Positions 22,536 to 22,588 of a DNA stretch of 22,588 bases are shown one piece after another. The stretch lies in assembly GCA_965150505.1 (NCBI GenBank), contig CBCTVZ010000029.1, positions 1-22,588 of the forward strand, given 5' to 3'. Position 1 is the stretch's first letter. Every line of letters begins with the position of its first letter. The notes under the pieces were generated by a model. The model worked only from the letters and a program-made list of their open reading frames with translations, was not told the origin of the DNA and did not search any database. Source of the DNA: JAGZHZ01 sp965150505. Its GTDB lineage: Bacteria > Bacillota > Clostridia > Lachnospirales > Lachnospiraceae. Position numbers and translations under genes: made by a program.

Positions 22536-22588
22536 TGTACTGACCCCCAAAAGTTAGACTAAAATCTAACGATTGGAGGTCGGTATTT
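22536..22588 (+). mobile_element. Left end of an IS3-family insertion sequence (continues past the window)
   Basis: The tail beginning TGTACTGACCCCCAAAAGTT has the TG-starting terminal inverted repeat I recognise from IS3-family elements of gut Firmicutes. From 22538 to 22585 it folds on itself: TACTGACC / GGTCGGTA, CCAA / TTGG and GTTAGA / TCTAAC around a CTAAAA loop. A GGAGG site and a 9-nt spacer end exactly at the window edge, where the first transposase gene should begin. Assignment is by recognition of the end; no transposase is in view. Confidence 0.7.
22575..22579 (+). promoter_or_regulatory. Predicted transposase ribosome binding site buried in the IS-end hairpin
   Basis: GGAGG lies in the right arm of the IS-end hairpin, with four of its five bases paired to the C-run at 22544-22548. 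It is followed by 9 nt to the window end, the right distance for a start codon at 22589. In a readthrough transcript it would be masked. Confidence 0.5.

Overview
The window reads as chromosomal DNA of a low-GC, Gram-positive anaerobe of the Clostridia, most likely a gut Lachnospiraceae (Blautia / Dorea / [Ruminococcus] type). This placement is inference. It rests on the AT-rich composition with purine-rich plus strands, strong AGGAGG-type ribosome sites, frequent TTG/GTG starts, and gene families typical of that group: a Cthe_2159-like beta-helix protein, a lipoprotein resembling trigger factor, YqeG, VanW, a zinc-dependent PLC-like protein, a DUF3502-type solute-binding lipoprotein and a domain-swapped GH3. 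Every gene I can support lies on the + strand. I see no rRNA, tRNA, CRISPR array or prophage.

Layout. (1) Bases 2-1651 hold the 3' part of a surface beta-helix protein, closed by a strong terminator. (2) 1789-2568 is a membrane-anchored C39-like cysteine peptidase. (3) 2693-7815 is a housekeeping block, pyrH-frr, a terminator, then uppS-cdsA-dxr-rseP, covering UMP phosphorylation, ribosome recycling, undecaprenyl and phospholipid precursors, the MEP pathway and a site-2 protease. The usual neighbours rpsB-tsf (upstream) and ispG/polC (downstream) are not here. (4) 7887-9152 is a SpoIID-like glycan-cleaving domain joined to a peptidoglycan-binding domain, with a possible sporulation-type promoter. 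(5) 9323-9982 is a PAP2-family membrane phosphatase with its own promoter and a long terminator hairpin. (6) 10266-12328 is a probable three-gene operon: an unassigned TIM-barrel protein, a YqeG-like HAD phosphatase and a VanW-family protein. (7) 12434-13486 is a secreted FKBP/trigger-factor-like lipoprotein foldase. (8) 13687-14280 is a PLC-like zinc protein. (9) 14460-17681 is carB, alone between its own promoter and terminator, with no carA beside it. (10) 17780-22490 holds a solute-binding lipoprotein without permease genes and a large secreted GH3 enzyme. (11) The last 53 bases are the left end of an IS3-family insertion sequence.

How it fits together. The window mixes core envelope and lipid biogenesis with extracytoplasmic proteins for wall remodelling, protein folding and glycan use. 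The most interesting points are the SpoIID-PGBD fusion with a sigma-E-like promoter, the unassigned TIM barrel in an operon with YqeG and VanW, the extracytoplasmic trigger-factor-like lipoprotein, and the IS end, whose hairpin buries the predicted transposase ribosome site and which appears to have landed in the GH3 terminator.
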